The notes beneath the pieces are model-generated. The model was not told where the DNA came from. It did no database searches and saw nothing but the letters and a program-made list of their open reading frames with translations. Shown in pieces: positions 8,641 to 17,867 of a DNA stretch of 64,000 bases; position 1 is the stretch's first letter, and each line of letters begins with the position of its first letter. The position numbers and the translations under genes are program-made. The stretch is taken from assembly GCF_009193295.2 (NCBI RefSeq), contig NZ_CP059973.1, forward strand, positions 3,472,001 through 3,536,000, written 5' to 3'. Origin of the DNA: Bacteroides luhongzhouii (GTDB lineage: Bacteria; Bacteroidota; Bacteroidia; Bacteroidales; Bacteroidaceae).

Positions 8641-8648
8641 CAAATATA
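8641..8648 (-). promoter_or_regulatory. -7 box of the thioredoxin operon
   Basis: On the minus strand this reads TATATTTG, a perfect TAnnTTTG, followed by GC, 43 bases before the trxA start. The upstream region is T-rich without an exact TTTG. Confidence 0.65.
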
Positions 8649-8766
8649 AATCCTATTTTATTATAATAACGAAAAAAAGTCGTTTTTGTTCATAGAATAG
8701 TCATTGTAGAGTCATCATCTTGTAATGTAAAAGAGGGAACTTTGCGTATCGAAAAATAATAGAACT

Positions 8767-9311
8767 ATGAAATTCTTATTTATTGTTCAAGGTGAGGGGA
8801 GAGGGCACTTTACACAGGCGATCACCCTCGAAGAAGCTGGCTTTGTCTTTCCGGGAGATGGAGCAGGATGACAGCAATCAGATAGTAACTGTCCCTCCTT
8901 TGATTCGTCAGGAAGTGACAGCTATCCGGCCGGAAGAGGGGAATTATATTCACGGATATATGGTCAATTCTGGGTTTGCTGATAGTGTGGAGCACTTTCA
9001 TGAAATGCATCCAGAAGTCCCTCTAACGTTTTTCTGGGATAAATCGGATACCGAGGAGGTGATACGGGTGGACGAAACATTGAGTTTCCATCAAATAGAT
9101 GATGTGAAGTTCCTTAATGCTATGGCAGGTTGCAGAGCTTATGCCAGTACGGCTGGTTTCGAGTCCATTTGTGAAGCAATGTATCTTGGAAAACCAGTGT
9201 TGATGGTCCCGGCACATATTGAACGAATCTCCGGAAGAAGCAATTCAGAATTTACAGAATATAATGAATGAAATGATTGATGAGATGTATATGGTGGAAG
9301 AATTTATATAA
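8767..9311 (+). pseudogene. Decayed GT-B (MurG-like) glycosyltransferase
   Basis: The start MKFLFIVQGEGRGHFTQAI is the typical N-terminus of a GT28/MurG-like glycosyltransferase, but that frame stops after about 34 codons (stop near 8871). The remainder continues in another frame with conserved C-terminal-domain text: PPLIRQEVTAI, NYIHGYMVNSGFAD, SFHQIDDVKFLNAMAGCRAY, STAGFESICEAMYLGKPVLM and PAHIE. It then breaks again. A third frame (NESPEEAIQNLQNIMNEM) reads to a stop at 9309-9311. Most of the N-terminal domain between the start and PPLIRQE is missing, so internal deletion plus frameshifts have inactivated it. Sequencing error cannot explain the deletion of well over 100 codons. Confidence 0.8.
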
Positions 9312-9326
9312 AGGAAAATTTTTTCT

Positions 9327-9402
9327 GAATTCATTTACAATGAGACGATTTACAATGTATAATTGGATTCAAACGTACATTGTAAATCGTCTAATCGTAA
9401 AT
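9327..9402. repeat. ++-- inverted-repeat element built on ATTTACAATG
   Basis: ATTTACAATG occurs at 9333 and 9348. Its inverse CATTGTAAAT is at 9378, and a variant inverse is at 9393. The inner arms (about 9343-9359 with 9376-9392) are complementary over 17 bp. The element lies between the pseudogene (+) and the DPP11 gene (-), both ending here, and could act as a two-way terminator. Confidence 0.75.
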
Positions 9403-9415
9403 CAAAAAAGGTTCT

Positions 9416-11575
9416 TTATTCAACGATGCTAAGTTCATCAATAATATGAGATGCTCCCGCATATTTGTCGATAATAAATAAAGTATAGCGGATGTCGACG
9501 CAGGCAGCTCGTTGTGAGGAAGGACGGAAAGCGATGTCTCCTGTCAAACCTTCAAAATTGCGGTCGAAAGCAGTTCCTACCAGCTGGCCTTTACCATTAA
9601 ATACCGGGCTACCGGAGTTTCCTCCTGTATTGTCGGTGTTTACAATAAAGCAGACGGGCATTTCACCGTTTTTGCCATAACGACCATAATCTTGGGATTT
9701 ATACAGTTCTTTCAATTTTTGAGGTACTACAAACTCCCAATTACCCTGATCTTCTTTTTCCATTACACCTTTGAGGGTGGTATGAGCATCATACACAACA
9801 CCGTCAGCCGGTTCATAAGAAAGTACCTGACCGTAGGTCAACCGTAAAGTTGAATTGGCATCCGGGTAAATAGGTGTACCTTTTTCCTGTCTCATATCCA
9901 TCATGCCTTTCACCCATACTTTATGAGCAGCGTCATAATTCTGATTGGCTTCTTTCATGGCAATGGCTGTTTTCAGGATCCCGTCGGTAATAGAATATTT
10001 GAATAATACCATCCAGTCATATCCTATTTTATACAAACTTGGTTTCTTGATAAACTTCTCAAAGTTTTTAGGATTGCCAAAAATAGAATGTTCGAAGCAA
10101 GCATCGACGAAGGCATCGATACTTCCCTTGAAACGGGAATTGATGATTTCGAAGATATTGATTCGTTGTTCCTCCGGAATATAGTTGGCATAAGTTTTCA
10201 GCATCTCTTTGGCAACCATCCGTTCTACTTCGGGGAAGGGGACAGAAGCAAAATACTTATCAGCTTCTTGCTTCAATTTTAGCTTCGCCTCTTTTATTTG
10301 CTCTTTATCTTTTGATTTCAGAGCGGCAACCAATTCCATCGTGGAAGGGATGCGCATAAAATCAAGGGCAGTGACCAATGCTTCATTGATAGCCTGCTGA
10401 TGATAGATCGCGTCACGACGATGAGCCACAATAGAACGAATCTCATCAAAAGCTTTCTGATATGAATCATCTCCTTTTTCACGACCGCGGGCTAATAATT
10501 CCTCTTGTTGCGCACGTTTGGTATCCAGTACGTTGAGACGCACCAGTCCTTCATTCATACCGATGGCATTCTTCCAGTAGTTGGCTGATGAAGCATATTT
10601 GCTTGCATAATGAATGCGTACGGCAGGATCTTTTAGCATTTGCTCCATGAGCACTTTCTGACGGGCTCCACGTACATGCTGGCGCATAAAGTTGGTCGTT
10701 TGCATCCGCTCTTCCACTTCGTCGGAAATCATATATCGCCAGTTACGTCCCGGAAATCCCATGACAAAGGTAAAATCTCCTTCCTGAACTCCGGCAAGGC
10801 TGATTTTCAGATGTTTCTTTACCTGCAAAGGAACGTTGTCTTTTGAATATTCTGCTGGTTTTCCGTTTTTGTCCGCATAAATACGGAAAAGGGAAAAGTC
10901 ACCTGTATGACGAGGCCACATCCAGTTGTCGGTATCTGCGCCGAACTTACCGATGGAAGAAGGAGGAGCACCCACCATACGAATATCACTGTACACCGTT
11001 TTGATGAACATATAATATTTGTTCCCTCCATAAAAAGCCTTGAGTTCCAGTTTTGTTGCAGGAGTTATTTCTATGTTCTCTGCTTTGGCGAAACGTTCTG
11101 CCACGGTGCTCAGATAACTTGGTGACAGGTAATTGACACCTTCCGGGTCCGGATCTTTTTTCAGTTGCTCGTTGACGTAATCGGTCACATCCAGAATCCG
11201 GTCGATAAATGTGACGGTCAATCCCGGAGTAGGAAGTTCCGCGTCACGGTTCATAGCCCAGAAACCATCTGTCAGGTAGTCATGTTCTACATTACTGTGT
11301 TGCTGGATAGCTCCATAACCACAGTGGTGATTCGTCAGTACCAGTCCTTCGGAAGAGATAATTTCTCCCGTACATCCTCCTCCAAAGTGTACCACAGCAT
11401 CTTTCAAAGAAAGACCGTTCGCGTCATATACTTCTTCGATTGGAATTTCAAGACCGAGTTCGCGCATGGCAACTGCATTCTGTGTTTTCAGATCGGTTAG
11501 CATCCACATGCCTTCATCGGCGTGGATGCTAAAAGTTGCCAGTGAAAATAGGACAAATAGGATTTGTTTTCTCAT
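9416..11575 (-). CDS. S46 dipeptidyl-peptidase, predicted DPP11 type (Asp/Glu-specific)
   Basis: At 719 residues it has the usual S46 length. A signal peptide ends near SIHA, with mature DEGMW, the conserved S46 N-terminus. The catalytic His84 is in TNHHCGY and the nucleophile Ser654 in GGNSGSPVF. Cys68 and Cys85 probably form the family disulfide. The specificity position 18 residues after the Ser is Arg672 (FDRNFE). In characterised S46 enzymes an Arg there selects acidic P1 residues (DPP11), whereas Gly gives broad hydrophobic DPP7 specificity. It should remove dipeptides from imported oligopeptides in the periplasm. It starts directly after the stop of the paralogous DPP7-type gene upstream, with no spacer, so they form one operon. 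Confidence 0.92.
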   Translation of the reverse strand: MRKQILFVLFSLATFSIHADEGMWMLTDLKTQNAVAMRELGLEIPIEEVYDANGLSLKDAVVHFGGGCTGEIISSEGLVLTNHHCGYGAIQQHSNVEHDYLTDGFWAMNRDAELPTPGLTVTFIDRILDVTDYVNEQLKKDPDPEGVNYLSPSYLSTVAERFAKAENIEITPATKLELKAFYGGNKYYMFIKTVYSDIRMVGAPPSSIGKFGADTDNWMWPRHTGDFSLFRIYADKNGKPAEYSKDNVPLQVKKHLKISLAGVQEGDFTFVMGFPGRNWRYMISDEVEERMQTTNFMRQHVRGARQKVLMEQMLKDPAVRIHYASKYASSANYWKNAIGMNEGLVRLNVLDTKRAQQEELLARGREKGDDSYQKAFDEIRSIVAHRRDAIYHQQAINEALVTALDFMRIPSTMELVAALKSKDKEQIKEAKLKLKQEADKYFASVPFPEVERMVAKEMLKTYANYIPEEQRINIFEIINSRFKGSIDAFVDACFEHSIFGNPKNFEKFIKKPSLYKIGYDWMVLFKYSITDGILKTAIAMKEANQNYDAAHKVWVKGMMDMRQEKGTPIYPDANSTLRLTYGQVLSYEPADGVVYDAHTTLKGVMEKEDQGNWEFVVPQKLKELYKSQDYGRYGKNGEMPVCFIVNTDNTGGNSGSPVFNGKGQLVGTAFDRNFEGLTGDIAFRPSSQRAACVDIRYTLFIIDKYAGASHIIDELSIVE

Positions 11576-13735
11576 TTATTCTACGATTGTCATTTCATTA
11601 ATCAGGTGTCCGCAGTTTCCTAACTTCTCCAGAATGAACAGGACATAACGGATATCCAGGTTGATGCAGCGTTGCAGGTTGTTGTCGAAGTTGATGTCAC
11701 CGCTCAATGATTCCCAGTTGCCATCAAAAGCACAGCCGATCAGTTCTCCGTTTTCATTCAGTACCGGGCTGCCGGAGTTACCACCGGTGATGTCGTTGGT
11801 AGACAGGAAGCAGACAGGCATATCACCATTCGGTAAAGCATAACGGCCATAATCTTTCTTCTCAATCAGTTCTTTCAGTTTGGCAGGAACAACGAATTCG
11901 CGATCTTCCGGATTTTCTTTTTCAAGAATTCCTTTAGTGGTGGTATAATAGTTGTAGTGTACGCCGTCTTTTGGATCATAAGGTTTCACGTTACCATAAG
12001 TCAGACGAATGGTAAAGTTTGCGTCCGGGTAAGAAGGTACAGGCAATTTCATTTCGCCCAGACCACGGATATAAGTTTTGTGCAGTAAAGCCAGTTCCTG
12101 ATCCATCTCCTTGAGCTGGGAAGTCAGTTTATCCATCAAGTCATATTTAGACTGGCAGTATTGTAATGCAAGATCGTTGTCGATTGCTTTCACTGACGGT
12201 TTCTTCGTAAACTTCTCGAAGTTTGCGCGGTTGGCAAAAATAGAGTTGTCGTACATATCATCAATAAACTTGTTGTAGTCGCCCTTATACTTCTGCTCAA
12301 TCACCTTGTAGATAGACGGACGCTGGTTAGCCGGAATCATTTCCGCATATAACGGGAACAATGCTTTAGCAACCTTTCGGTCTACTTCATGGTCATAATC
12401 TTTGTTGTGGATACTTTCGTAAGTACTTTCCAGTGCTTTCATACGTGCTTCGATCACAGAGTCGTTCTTTTCGAGCAATGCTTCACGTGTTTTAGATAAC
12501 ATGACATTACCAAATTCGATAGCTCCGAAGAAAGTCTCTCTCAAACAAGTATATTGATAATTGAGAGGAGTAGTTTTAGCTACCAGGTCATCGATGTTTT
12601 TCACAACTGCCCCATATTCGGCATTGTTTTGTGCCTTTGCAAATTCTGCGAATTTAGCTTCCTGCGCAGCTTTCGTTCCCAACACATCATTATCGATGAT
12701 GGCTTTATTCATACCGATGGAGTTCTTCCAATAATTGCTGGAACCCGCATACTTGTTAGCATACTGAATACGGATTTTGTCACTGGCATTCATCACTTCC
12801 TTCAGGACAGCCAAACGTGCGCCACGAATACGGATACGCGGGTCGTTTTCCGATTCCATACGTTCTTTCACCTCTGATACAGTCAGGTAACGGCTCGTGC
12901 TTCCGGGGAATCCCATAATCATTGCGTAATCTCCTTCTTTCAACCCTTTGATAGAGATAGACAAATGTTTCTTTGTTTTCAAGGGAACATTGTTTTCACT
13001 GTATTCTGCCGGTTCACCGTTCGCGTCAGCATAGATACGGAACATGGAGAAGTCGCCGGTATGACGCGGCCACATCCAGTTGTCTGTCTCGCCGCCAAAC
13101 TTACCGATAGAAGAGGGGGGAGCAGCTACCATACGTACATCCGGATATATTTTCTTATAGAAAAGATAGAATTTATTTCCGGCATAGAACGGAAGAGCCT
13201 GCGGAACAATTCCTTTTTTGTCTGCCAGGTCACTTTTAAAATAAAGATCATGAGCCAGTTTTTGAAGGAATATATTGCTGAATGATTCAGATTCAGTGAT
13301 TTCCTTTGCCGCAATCTTGGCATTAACAATATCCGTAATATCCTCGATACGTTCGATAAATGTAAATTTCAGTCCCGGAGTAGGGAGCTCTTTATCTCTG
13401 GAAGTAGCCCAGAAACCATCTGTCAAATAGTCGTGCTCAACACTACTATGTTGCTGGATGGAAGCGTAGCCACAGTGGTGATTGGTCAGAATCAAACCTT
13501 CGGGCGAGATAATTTCTCCGGTACATCCACCTCCGAATATACCTACGGCATCTTTGAGAGAAACGCCGTTTGGATTATATAAGTCCTGTGCTTCCAGTTT
13601 TAATCCCTGTTTTTTCATCATGTCTATGGAGTGTTGCTGTTGCATCAGTTGCAATAGCCACATACCCTCATCCGCTCTAACGGAAAATACAAAAAGCGCA
13701 GCCAGCGCTAATAGATAAAATCTTAGTTTGTTCAT
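11576..13735 (-). CDS. S46 dipeptidyl-peptidase, predicted DPP7 type
   Basis: This 719-residue paralogue of the next gene has the same layout: signal peptide ending VFSVRA, mature DEGMW, His in [14 protein letters not shown] and Ser654 in [10 protein letters not shown]. Here the specificity residue is Gly672 (FDGNWE), as in DPP7 enzymes that prefer hydrophobic or aliphatic P1 residues. The two genes are therefore complementary exopeptidases that together would cover most oligopeptides. It is the first gene of the pair and is followed without a gap by the DPP11-type gene. No good TAnnTTTG box is visible in the roughly 30 bases separating it from chuR, so it may be read through from chuR. Confidence 0.92.
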   Translation of the reverse strand: MNKLRFYLLALAALFVFSVRADEGMWLLQLMQQQHSIDMMKKQGLKLEAQDLYNPNGVSLKDAVGIFGGGCTGEIISPEGLILTNHHCGYASIQQHSSVEHDYLTDGFWATSRDKELPTPGLKFTFIERIEDITDIVNAKIAAKEITESESFSNIFLQKLAHDLYFKSDLADKKGIVPQALPFYAGNKFYLFYKKIYPDVRMVAAPPSSIGKFGGETDNWMWPRHTGDFSMFRIYADANGEPAEYSENNVPLKTKKHLSISIKGLKEGDYAMIMGFPGSTSRYLTVSEVKERMESENDPRIRIRGARLAVLKEVMNASDKIRIQYANKYAGSSNYWKNSIGMNKAIIDNDVLGTKAAQEAKFAEFAKAQNNAEYGAVVKNIDDLVAKTTPLNYQYTCLRETFFGAIEFGNVMLSKTREALLEKNDSVIEARMKALESTYESIHNKDYDHEVDRKVAKALFPLYAEMIPANQRPSIYKVIEQKYKGDYNKFIDDMYDNSIFANRANFEKFTKKPSVKAIDNDLALQYCQSKYDLMDKLTSQLKEMDQELALLHKTYIRGLGEMKLPVPSYPDANFTIRLTYGNVKPYDPKDGVHYNYYTTTKGILEKENPEDREFVVPAKLKELIEKKDYGRYALPNGDMPVCFLSTNDITGGNSGSPVLNENGELIGCAFDGNWESLSGDINFDNNLQRCINLDIRYVLFILEKLGNCGHLINEMTIVE

Positions 13736-13768
13736 TATTTAATGATAAAATTTAGAATGTATGATTTG

Positions 13769-15013
13769 TTAGTATTCAATTTTTAAATCTCCGTTTCTCA
13801 GTGCTTCCATGATATTAGCAGGCGGACGTTGATTCATTAGTTCGTTTTTCATAAAGTCCATGTAAGGAGCTACGTGTTTAAAGAACTGATAATAACCTTT
13901 GCATAAGTAGTTCAATCCCGGTTCACCTTCTGCCGTTTGGCTGAAACGATTTTTCGGGCATTCCCCGTTGCAGGCAAACAGGAACTCACACTCCTTACAT
14001 TGAGTAGGGAGAGACTGGTATTTCATGTTCCCGAAGTTGTGCTGACGCTCGCTATGCATCATTTCCACCAGTGTCTTACTGTAAATGTTACCTAACTTAT
14101 ATTCGGGAAATACAAAGTGGTCGCAAGAATAAACGTCTCCGTTGAATTCCATTACACCGGCATGTCCGCAAGTCTTTGCCATCGTGCATATACCGGGTTG
14201 TTCACCCATCCAGTTGGCTAGGGTAGAATCGAATATCTGCACATAGTACTTGCCTACATCTTCTTTCACCCATTCATCGAAAAGAGTACAGAGGAAGTTC
14301 CCCCATTGTTCCGGAGTGATTGAAAAGTCAGCCAGTGTTCCGGCTTTATTTTCGGCAAGAGAAGCGAGATGACGTCCGTCTTCATGCGAAAGAATACGTT
14401 CAACGATGGGAGCGAACTGGATATACTGGCAACCGATTTCTTTGAAGAAACGATAAAATTCCAACGGATATTCTGCATTAAAGTCATTAATAACTGCCAT
14501 TGCATTCCATTCCACTCCGTGTTTTTTCAGAAGGTTGATGCCTTGCATTACTTTCACAAAAGAAGGTTTTCCCAATTTGTTTTTGCGATACTCGTCATGA
14601 AACTCCTGGGGGCCATCGATAGAGACACCTACCAGCCAATTGTTTTCACGGAAGAACTCGCACCATTCGTCAGTGAGCATGGTTCCGTTGGTCTGGATGC
14701 AATTGTCAATCGTGCGTCCGCGGGCGTATTTCTTTTGTAGTTCCATTGCCTTTTTATAGAAGGAGAGCGGTCGCATCAGCGTTTCTCCTCCGTGCCAGGT
14801 GAAAAGTACCTGTGGCATGGTTTGTGAGTTAATGTACTCGTCGATAAACTTTTCCAGAAGTTCATCGCTCATTACGTGTTTCGGATTGTCTTTGTATAGG
14901 TTGGCCTTTTCCAAATAATAGCAATAATCGCATGCTAGATTACATACGGCACCTACAGGCTTTACCATTACATAAAGCGGTTTTGCAAAAGGGGCAAATG
15001 TTGATGTTTTCAT
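13769..15013 (-). CDS. chuR: Anaerobic sulfatase-maturating enzyme (radical SAM/SPASM)
   Basis: The start at 15013 gives 414 residues, the length of characterised Bacteroides anSME; a longer frame has an unrelated N-terminal extension. The radical-SAM cluster ligands are Cys24, Cys28 and Cys31 in CNLACDYC. The SPASM region supplies two auxiliary 4Fe-4S clusters (CGHAGVMEFNGDVYSCDHF, CKECEFLFACNGECPKNRF). It oxidises the active-site Cys or Ser of sulfatases to formylglycine, which is needed to use host sulfated glycans such as mucin, heparin and chondroitin. No sulfatase is encoded nearby, so it acts in trans. The -7 box is only six bases from the start codon, implying a very short or absent leader. 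Confidence 0.92.
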   Translation of the reverse strand: MKTSTFAPFAKPLYVMVKPVGAVCNLACDYCYYLEKANLYKDNPKHVMSDELLEKFIDEYINSQTMPQVLFTWHGGETLMRPLSFYKKAMELQKKYARGRTIDNCIQTNGTMLTDEWCEFFRENNWLVGVSIDGPQEFHDEYRKNKLGKPSFVKVMQGINLLKKHGVEWNAMAVINDFNAEYPLEFYRFFKEIGCQYIQFAPIVERILSHEDGRHLASLAENKAGTLADFSITPEQWGNFLCTLFDEWVKEDVGKYYVQIFDSTLANWMGEQPGICTMAKTCGHAGVMEFNGDVYSCDHFVFPEYKLGNIYSKTLVEMMHSERQHNFGNMKYQSLPTQCKECEFLFACNGECPKNRFSQTAEGEPGLNYLCKGYYQFFKHVAPYMDFMKNELMNQRPPANIMEALRNGDLKIEY

Positions 15014-15018
15014 GGCTG

Positions 15019-15026
15019 CAAAATTA
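15019..15026 (-). promoter_or_regulatory. -7 box abutting the chuR start
   Basis: On the minus strand TAATTTTG precedes the chuR ATG by five bases. If used, transcription would begin at or inside the start codon. Confidence 0.45.
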
Positions 15027-15141
15027 GATAAACTAAATGAAAAAAATAGCCTTACACCTATGTTTATAAGGATTATTAAAGAAAAGAGTCTTACAAGATT
15101 TAAATATTGATAAAATGTTTCTTTGAATTCTGAATCAGTTG

Positions 15142-15149
15142 TACCTTTG
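15142..15149 (+). promoter_or_regulatory. -7 box of the DUF4369 lipoprotein gene
   Basis: TACCTTTG, with TTTC 20 bases upstream as a weak -33. It lies 22 bases before the ATG at 15171. Confidence 0.6.
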
Positions 15150-15170
15150 TGCACAGAATTTAATGAATAA

Positions 15171-15905
15171 ATGAACGTGAATAAAATTTTGCCTTTTTTG
15201 CTTTTGCTTCCGTTTCTGGCTTCCTGTACTAGTAAGTACAAGATTGAAGGAACATCTTCAGTGAATAGCCTGGATGGAAAGATGTTGTATCTTAAATCCC
15301 TGCGTGACGGTGAGTGGGTGAAGCTGGATTCTGCTGAAGTAGTGCATGGTCTGTTTTCAATGAAAGGAAAAATAGATTCCGTACAGATGGTGACACTTTA
15401 TATGGATGAAGAAAGCATTATGCCGATTGTCCTGGAAAGTGGAAAAATAACAGTTACTATCAGCAATACGGACCTGAAGGCAGTGGGAACCTCTTTAAAT
15501 AATGCGTTGTACGAGTTTATCAGCAAAAGAAACCAATTGGAGGAAAGTATAGGCGAACTGGAGCAGAAAGAAACCCGTATGGTACTGGATGGAGGGGATC
15601 TGGATGAGATTCACAGTCAGCTGGTGGTAGAAGGAGATTCACTGATGAAAGCGATGAATCAGTATGTGAAAACGTTCATTTCCGACAATTACGAAAATGT
15701 GTTGGGGCCCAGTGTATTTATGATGCTTTGCAGCTCTTTGCCCTATCCCATTATGACTCCGCAGATTGATGATATTATGAAGGATGCTCCTTACTCTTTC
15801 AAAGATAATAAGCTGGTCAGAGAGTTTCTGTCTAAGGCAAAAGAAAACATGAAGTTGATAGAAGAACATCAACGATTGGAACAAAATGCTTCAACAAATA
15901 AGTAA
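15171..15905 (+). CDS. DUF4369-like lipoprotein
   Basis: The signal peptide has a lipobox LASC (Cys19). Residues about 22-110 follow the DUF4369 pattern: YKIEGTSS, then DGKMLYLKSLRDGEWVKLDSAEVVHGLFSMKGKID, beta-rich. A helical, charged region follows with SKRNQLEESIGELEQKE. In many Bacteroides proteins DUF4369 precedes a thioredoxin/TlpA domain. Here that domain is missing and no CxxC is present, so this is a stand-alone version. The function is unknown, probably on the periplasmic side of a membrane. It is divergent from chuR and followed by the TPR/HTH gene 42 bases on. Confidence 0.75.
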   Translation: MNVNKILPFLLLLPFLASCTSKYKIEGTSSVNSLDGKMLYLKSLRDGEWVKLDSAEVVHGLFSMKGKIDSVQMVTLYMDEESIMPIVLESGKITVTISNTDLKAVGTSLNNALYEFISKRNQLEESIGELEQKETRMVLDGGDLDEIHSQLVVEGDSLMKAMNQYVKTFISDNYENVLGPSVFMMLCSSLPYPIMTPQIDDIMKDAPYSFKDNKLVREFLSKAKENMKLIEEHQRLEQNASTNK

Positions 15906-15906
15906 T

Positions 15907-15944
15907 ACTTGAGTTTTTTGTGTATTTTTGCATAAAACTCAAGT
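15907..15944. promoter_or_regulatory. 11-bp-arm palindrome enclosing a -7 box
   Basis: ACTTGAGTTTT (15907-15917) is the exact inverse of AAAACTCAAGT (15934-15944). The loop contains TATTTTTG (15923-15930), a -7 box for the gene starting at 15948. It could be an operator flanking the promoter or a terminator for the upstream lipoprotein gene; there is no T tract after it. Confidence 0.5.
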
Positions 15945-15947
15945 AAA

Positions 15948-17702
15948 ATGAAAACGACTACTGTTTCGGTATACGCCGCTTTCTTTTTTATTTTAGTCTT
16001 ATCGGTTTCTTGTCATAGAGATTCGGAGGCCTCCGATGCGGCATTCCAGAAGATCGAGATGTGCATGGAATCTCTTCCGGATACGGCTCTGTATCTGTTA
16101 AAGTCAATCCCTCATCCTGAAAAACTACGTGGAAAGTCGCAGGCAGATTACGCGCTTTTATTGACGCAGGCGATGGATCAGAACTATGTGAAGTTCACTT
16201 CTGATTCGTTGATTGCACTGTCACTGAATTATTACACTGTAAAGCGTGGTGACTCCGCCATGCGTGCTAAAGCGCAGTATTATTATGGAAGAGTGATGCG
16301 TGAACTGGGCAAAGATGAAGAGGCTTTGTCATTCCTGTATTCGGCAAAGGAAATGTTCGAGAAGATTCAATGTTGCAAGATGTTCGCCATGGCTACTGAT
16401 GAGATAGGGATGGTGAATCGGAAAAAGAAATTATATCAGGAGTCGTTGAAGAATTTTCAGGAGTCATACGCTATCTATAAAGAGTTGAAAGATTCTTCAG
16501 GTATTGTTAGAGCCGGGCAAAATATAGGCCGGGCTTATTTGTTTCAGAATAACTGGGATAGTTGCTATTTTTATTATAATTATGCTTTAGACTTGGCCCG
16601 GAAAAAACAGTATCTGTCTGAAGTTTCCATTTTACATGAGTTGGGTATACTGTATCGTTCTATGGGCGAGCTGAAGAAGTCAGAGTGCTATTTTCTTGCT
16701 GCTTATGAAAAAGAAACGGATGAAGAAAGGAAATATGTAGAGTGTATGTCTCTGGGATATTTGTATATACAAATGGGGGATGTGGAGAATGCCAGGAAAT
16801 ACTTTAAGATGAGTATAAATTCCTCTAAAGAGTATACCCGTATTGACGCATACAACAATTTATACTTTCTGGAAAAAGATATTGATAATTTTGAAGAAGC
16901 AATTACCTATCATGAAAAAGCAGATTCTATTGTCAGCGTATTGGATGAAGTTGATTCTCTAGAGTTGATAACAGAACTGCAAAAACAGTATGAGAACGAG
17001 AAACTCCGGAGTGATAATTTGCAAATGAAAATGCACCGTACGGTTTTTCTGTTTTGCGGTACGATTGTTTTCCTGATTGTAGCTTTCTATATGTGTTATT
17101 ACTACTACAAAAATAAAAATCATAGAAAGAAGATTGCAGAGATCGAATCCCAAATTAGAGATAACGAAGAGGAGATAAAGCGATACCAGCAGGAGATGGA
17201 AGAAATCCAGGAGTTAAAAGACCAAGTGCTGGAAGAGAACCGCATACTCGAAGAAAATCGAATGAAGGTAGGCGAATTGAATGGAAAGATTGTGCTTTTG
17301 AGTATGCAGAACAAAACCTTGTCGGGATTGTTGAAAGAATTAGGAGGAGAGTTAACAGTCGGACCGTCTTCCGAACAGTACATATCTGCTTTTCGATTAC
17401 TGCTTGCTATCAAAGAGGGAACATTGAGAGGCAAATTGTCTAATGGAGAGCGCTATAAATTGTTTAGCCTGTTTGATTTACTCTATGCTAATTATGTTAC
17501 CCGATTGCTTGACAAAGCTCCTTTATTGACTAAACATGACCTTGAAATCTGTTGTTTCCTTAAATTCGGACTGACCAATGAAGAGTTGGCTCGTATTTTC
17601 CAGACCTCTTCCGACTCGGTAACTAAGGCAAAAGGAAGGCTGAAAGGCCGGTTAGGCATTTCTTCACAAGAAGATTTAAATGCGTTTTTAAGGGATTTTT
17701 GA
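15948..17702 (+). CDS. Membrane TPR protein with C-terminal LuxR-like HTH
   Basis: An N-terminal signal resembling a lipoprotein signal (LVLSVSC) is followed by about six TPR-like helical pairs to residue about 320 (AKAQYYYGRVMRELGKDEEALSFLYSA, for example, in part). One transmembrane helix lies at about 360-380 (TVFLFCGTIVFLIVAFYMCY), then a charged coiled coil to about 460. The C-terminus has a helix-turn-helix, LTNEELARIFQTSSDSVTKA, with a second KGRLKGRLGI helix. A periplasmic TPR sensor joined through one membrane helix to a cytoplasmic DNA-binding domain is a recurring Bacteroides one-component regulator design. The ligand and targets are unknown. It may read the state of the neighbouring lipoprotein. 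Confidence 0.85.
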   Translation: MKTTTVSVYAAFFFILVLSVSCHRDSEASDAAFQKIEMCMESLPDTALYLLKSIPHPEKLRGKSQADYALLLTQAMDQNYVKFTSDSLIALSLNYYTVKRGDSAMRAKAQYYYGRVMRELGKDEEALSFLYSAKEMFEKIQCCKMFAMATDEIGMVNRKKKLYQESLKNFQESYAIYKELKDSSGIVRAGQNIGRAYLFQNNWDSCYFYYNYALDLARKKQYLSEVSILHELGILYRSMGELKKSECYFLAAYEKETDEERKYVECMSLGYLYIQMGDVENARKYFKMSINSSKEYTRIDAYNNLYFLEKDIDNFEEAITYHEKADSIVSVLDEVDSLELITELQKQYENEKLRSDNLQMKMHRTVFLFCGTIVFLIVAFYMCYYYYKNKNHRKKIAEIESQIRDNEEEIKRYQQEMEEIQELKDQVLEENRILEENRMKVGELNGKIVLLSMQNKTLSGLLKELGGELTVGPSSEQYISAFRLLLAIKEGTLRGKLSNGERYKLFSLFDLLYANYVTRLLDKAPLLTKHDLEICCFLKFGLTNEELARIFQTSSDSVTKAKGRLKGRLGISSQEDLNAFLRDF

Positions 17703-17812
17703 TAAATAAAAAATGAATTGTCCGGGTCAGTACTAGAATTTAAATTTGTATTTTATTGATTTTTAAAGTCTTATGGGAAATCCGACGCGCTGATTTTGTC
17801 CGGGTGACTTTT

Positions 17813-17843
17813 TTTGTGTTTTCAGATTCATGCCGTACTTTTG
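17813..17843 (+). promoter_or_regulatory. Promoter of the orphan ORF at 17868
   Basis: TTTG at 17813-17816, 19 bases, then TACTTTTG at 17836-17843: a full Bacteroides promoter 24 bases before the start. A second promoter-like pair lies upstream (ATTG 17717, TAAATTTG 17741). A 10-bp direct repeat TTGTCCGGGT occurs at 17718 and 17796. Confidence 0.65.
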
Positions 17844-17867
17844 ACCTAACAAAAACCAAGTAGCTAT

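Noticed and set aside
8767..9402. Insertion sequence remnant around the pseudogene
   Set aside because: No transposase-like text in any frame and no terminal inverted repeats with target duplication; the coding remnants are glycosyltransferase.
15014..15241. N-terminal extension of the chuR frame
   Set aside because: The extension is unlike radical-SAM proteins, overlaps the divergent lipoprotein gene and would include that gene's promoter.
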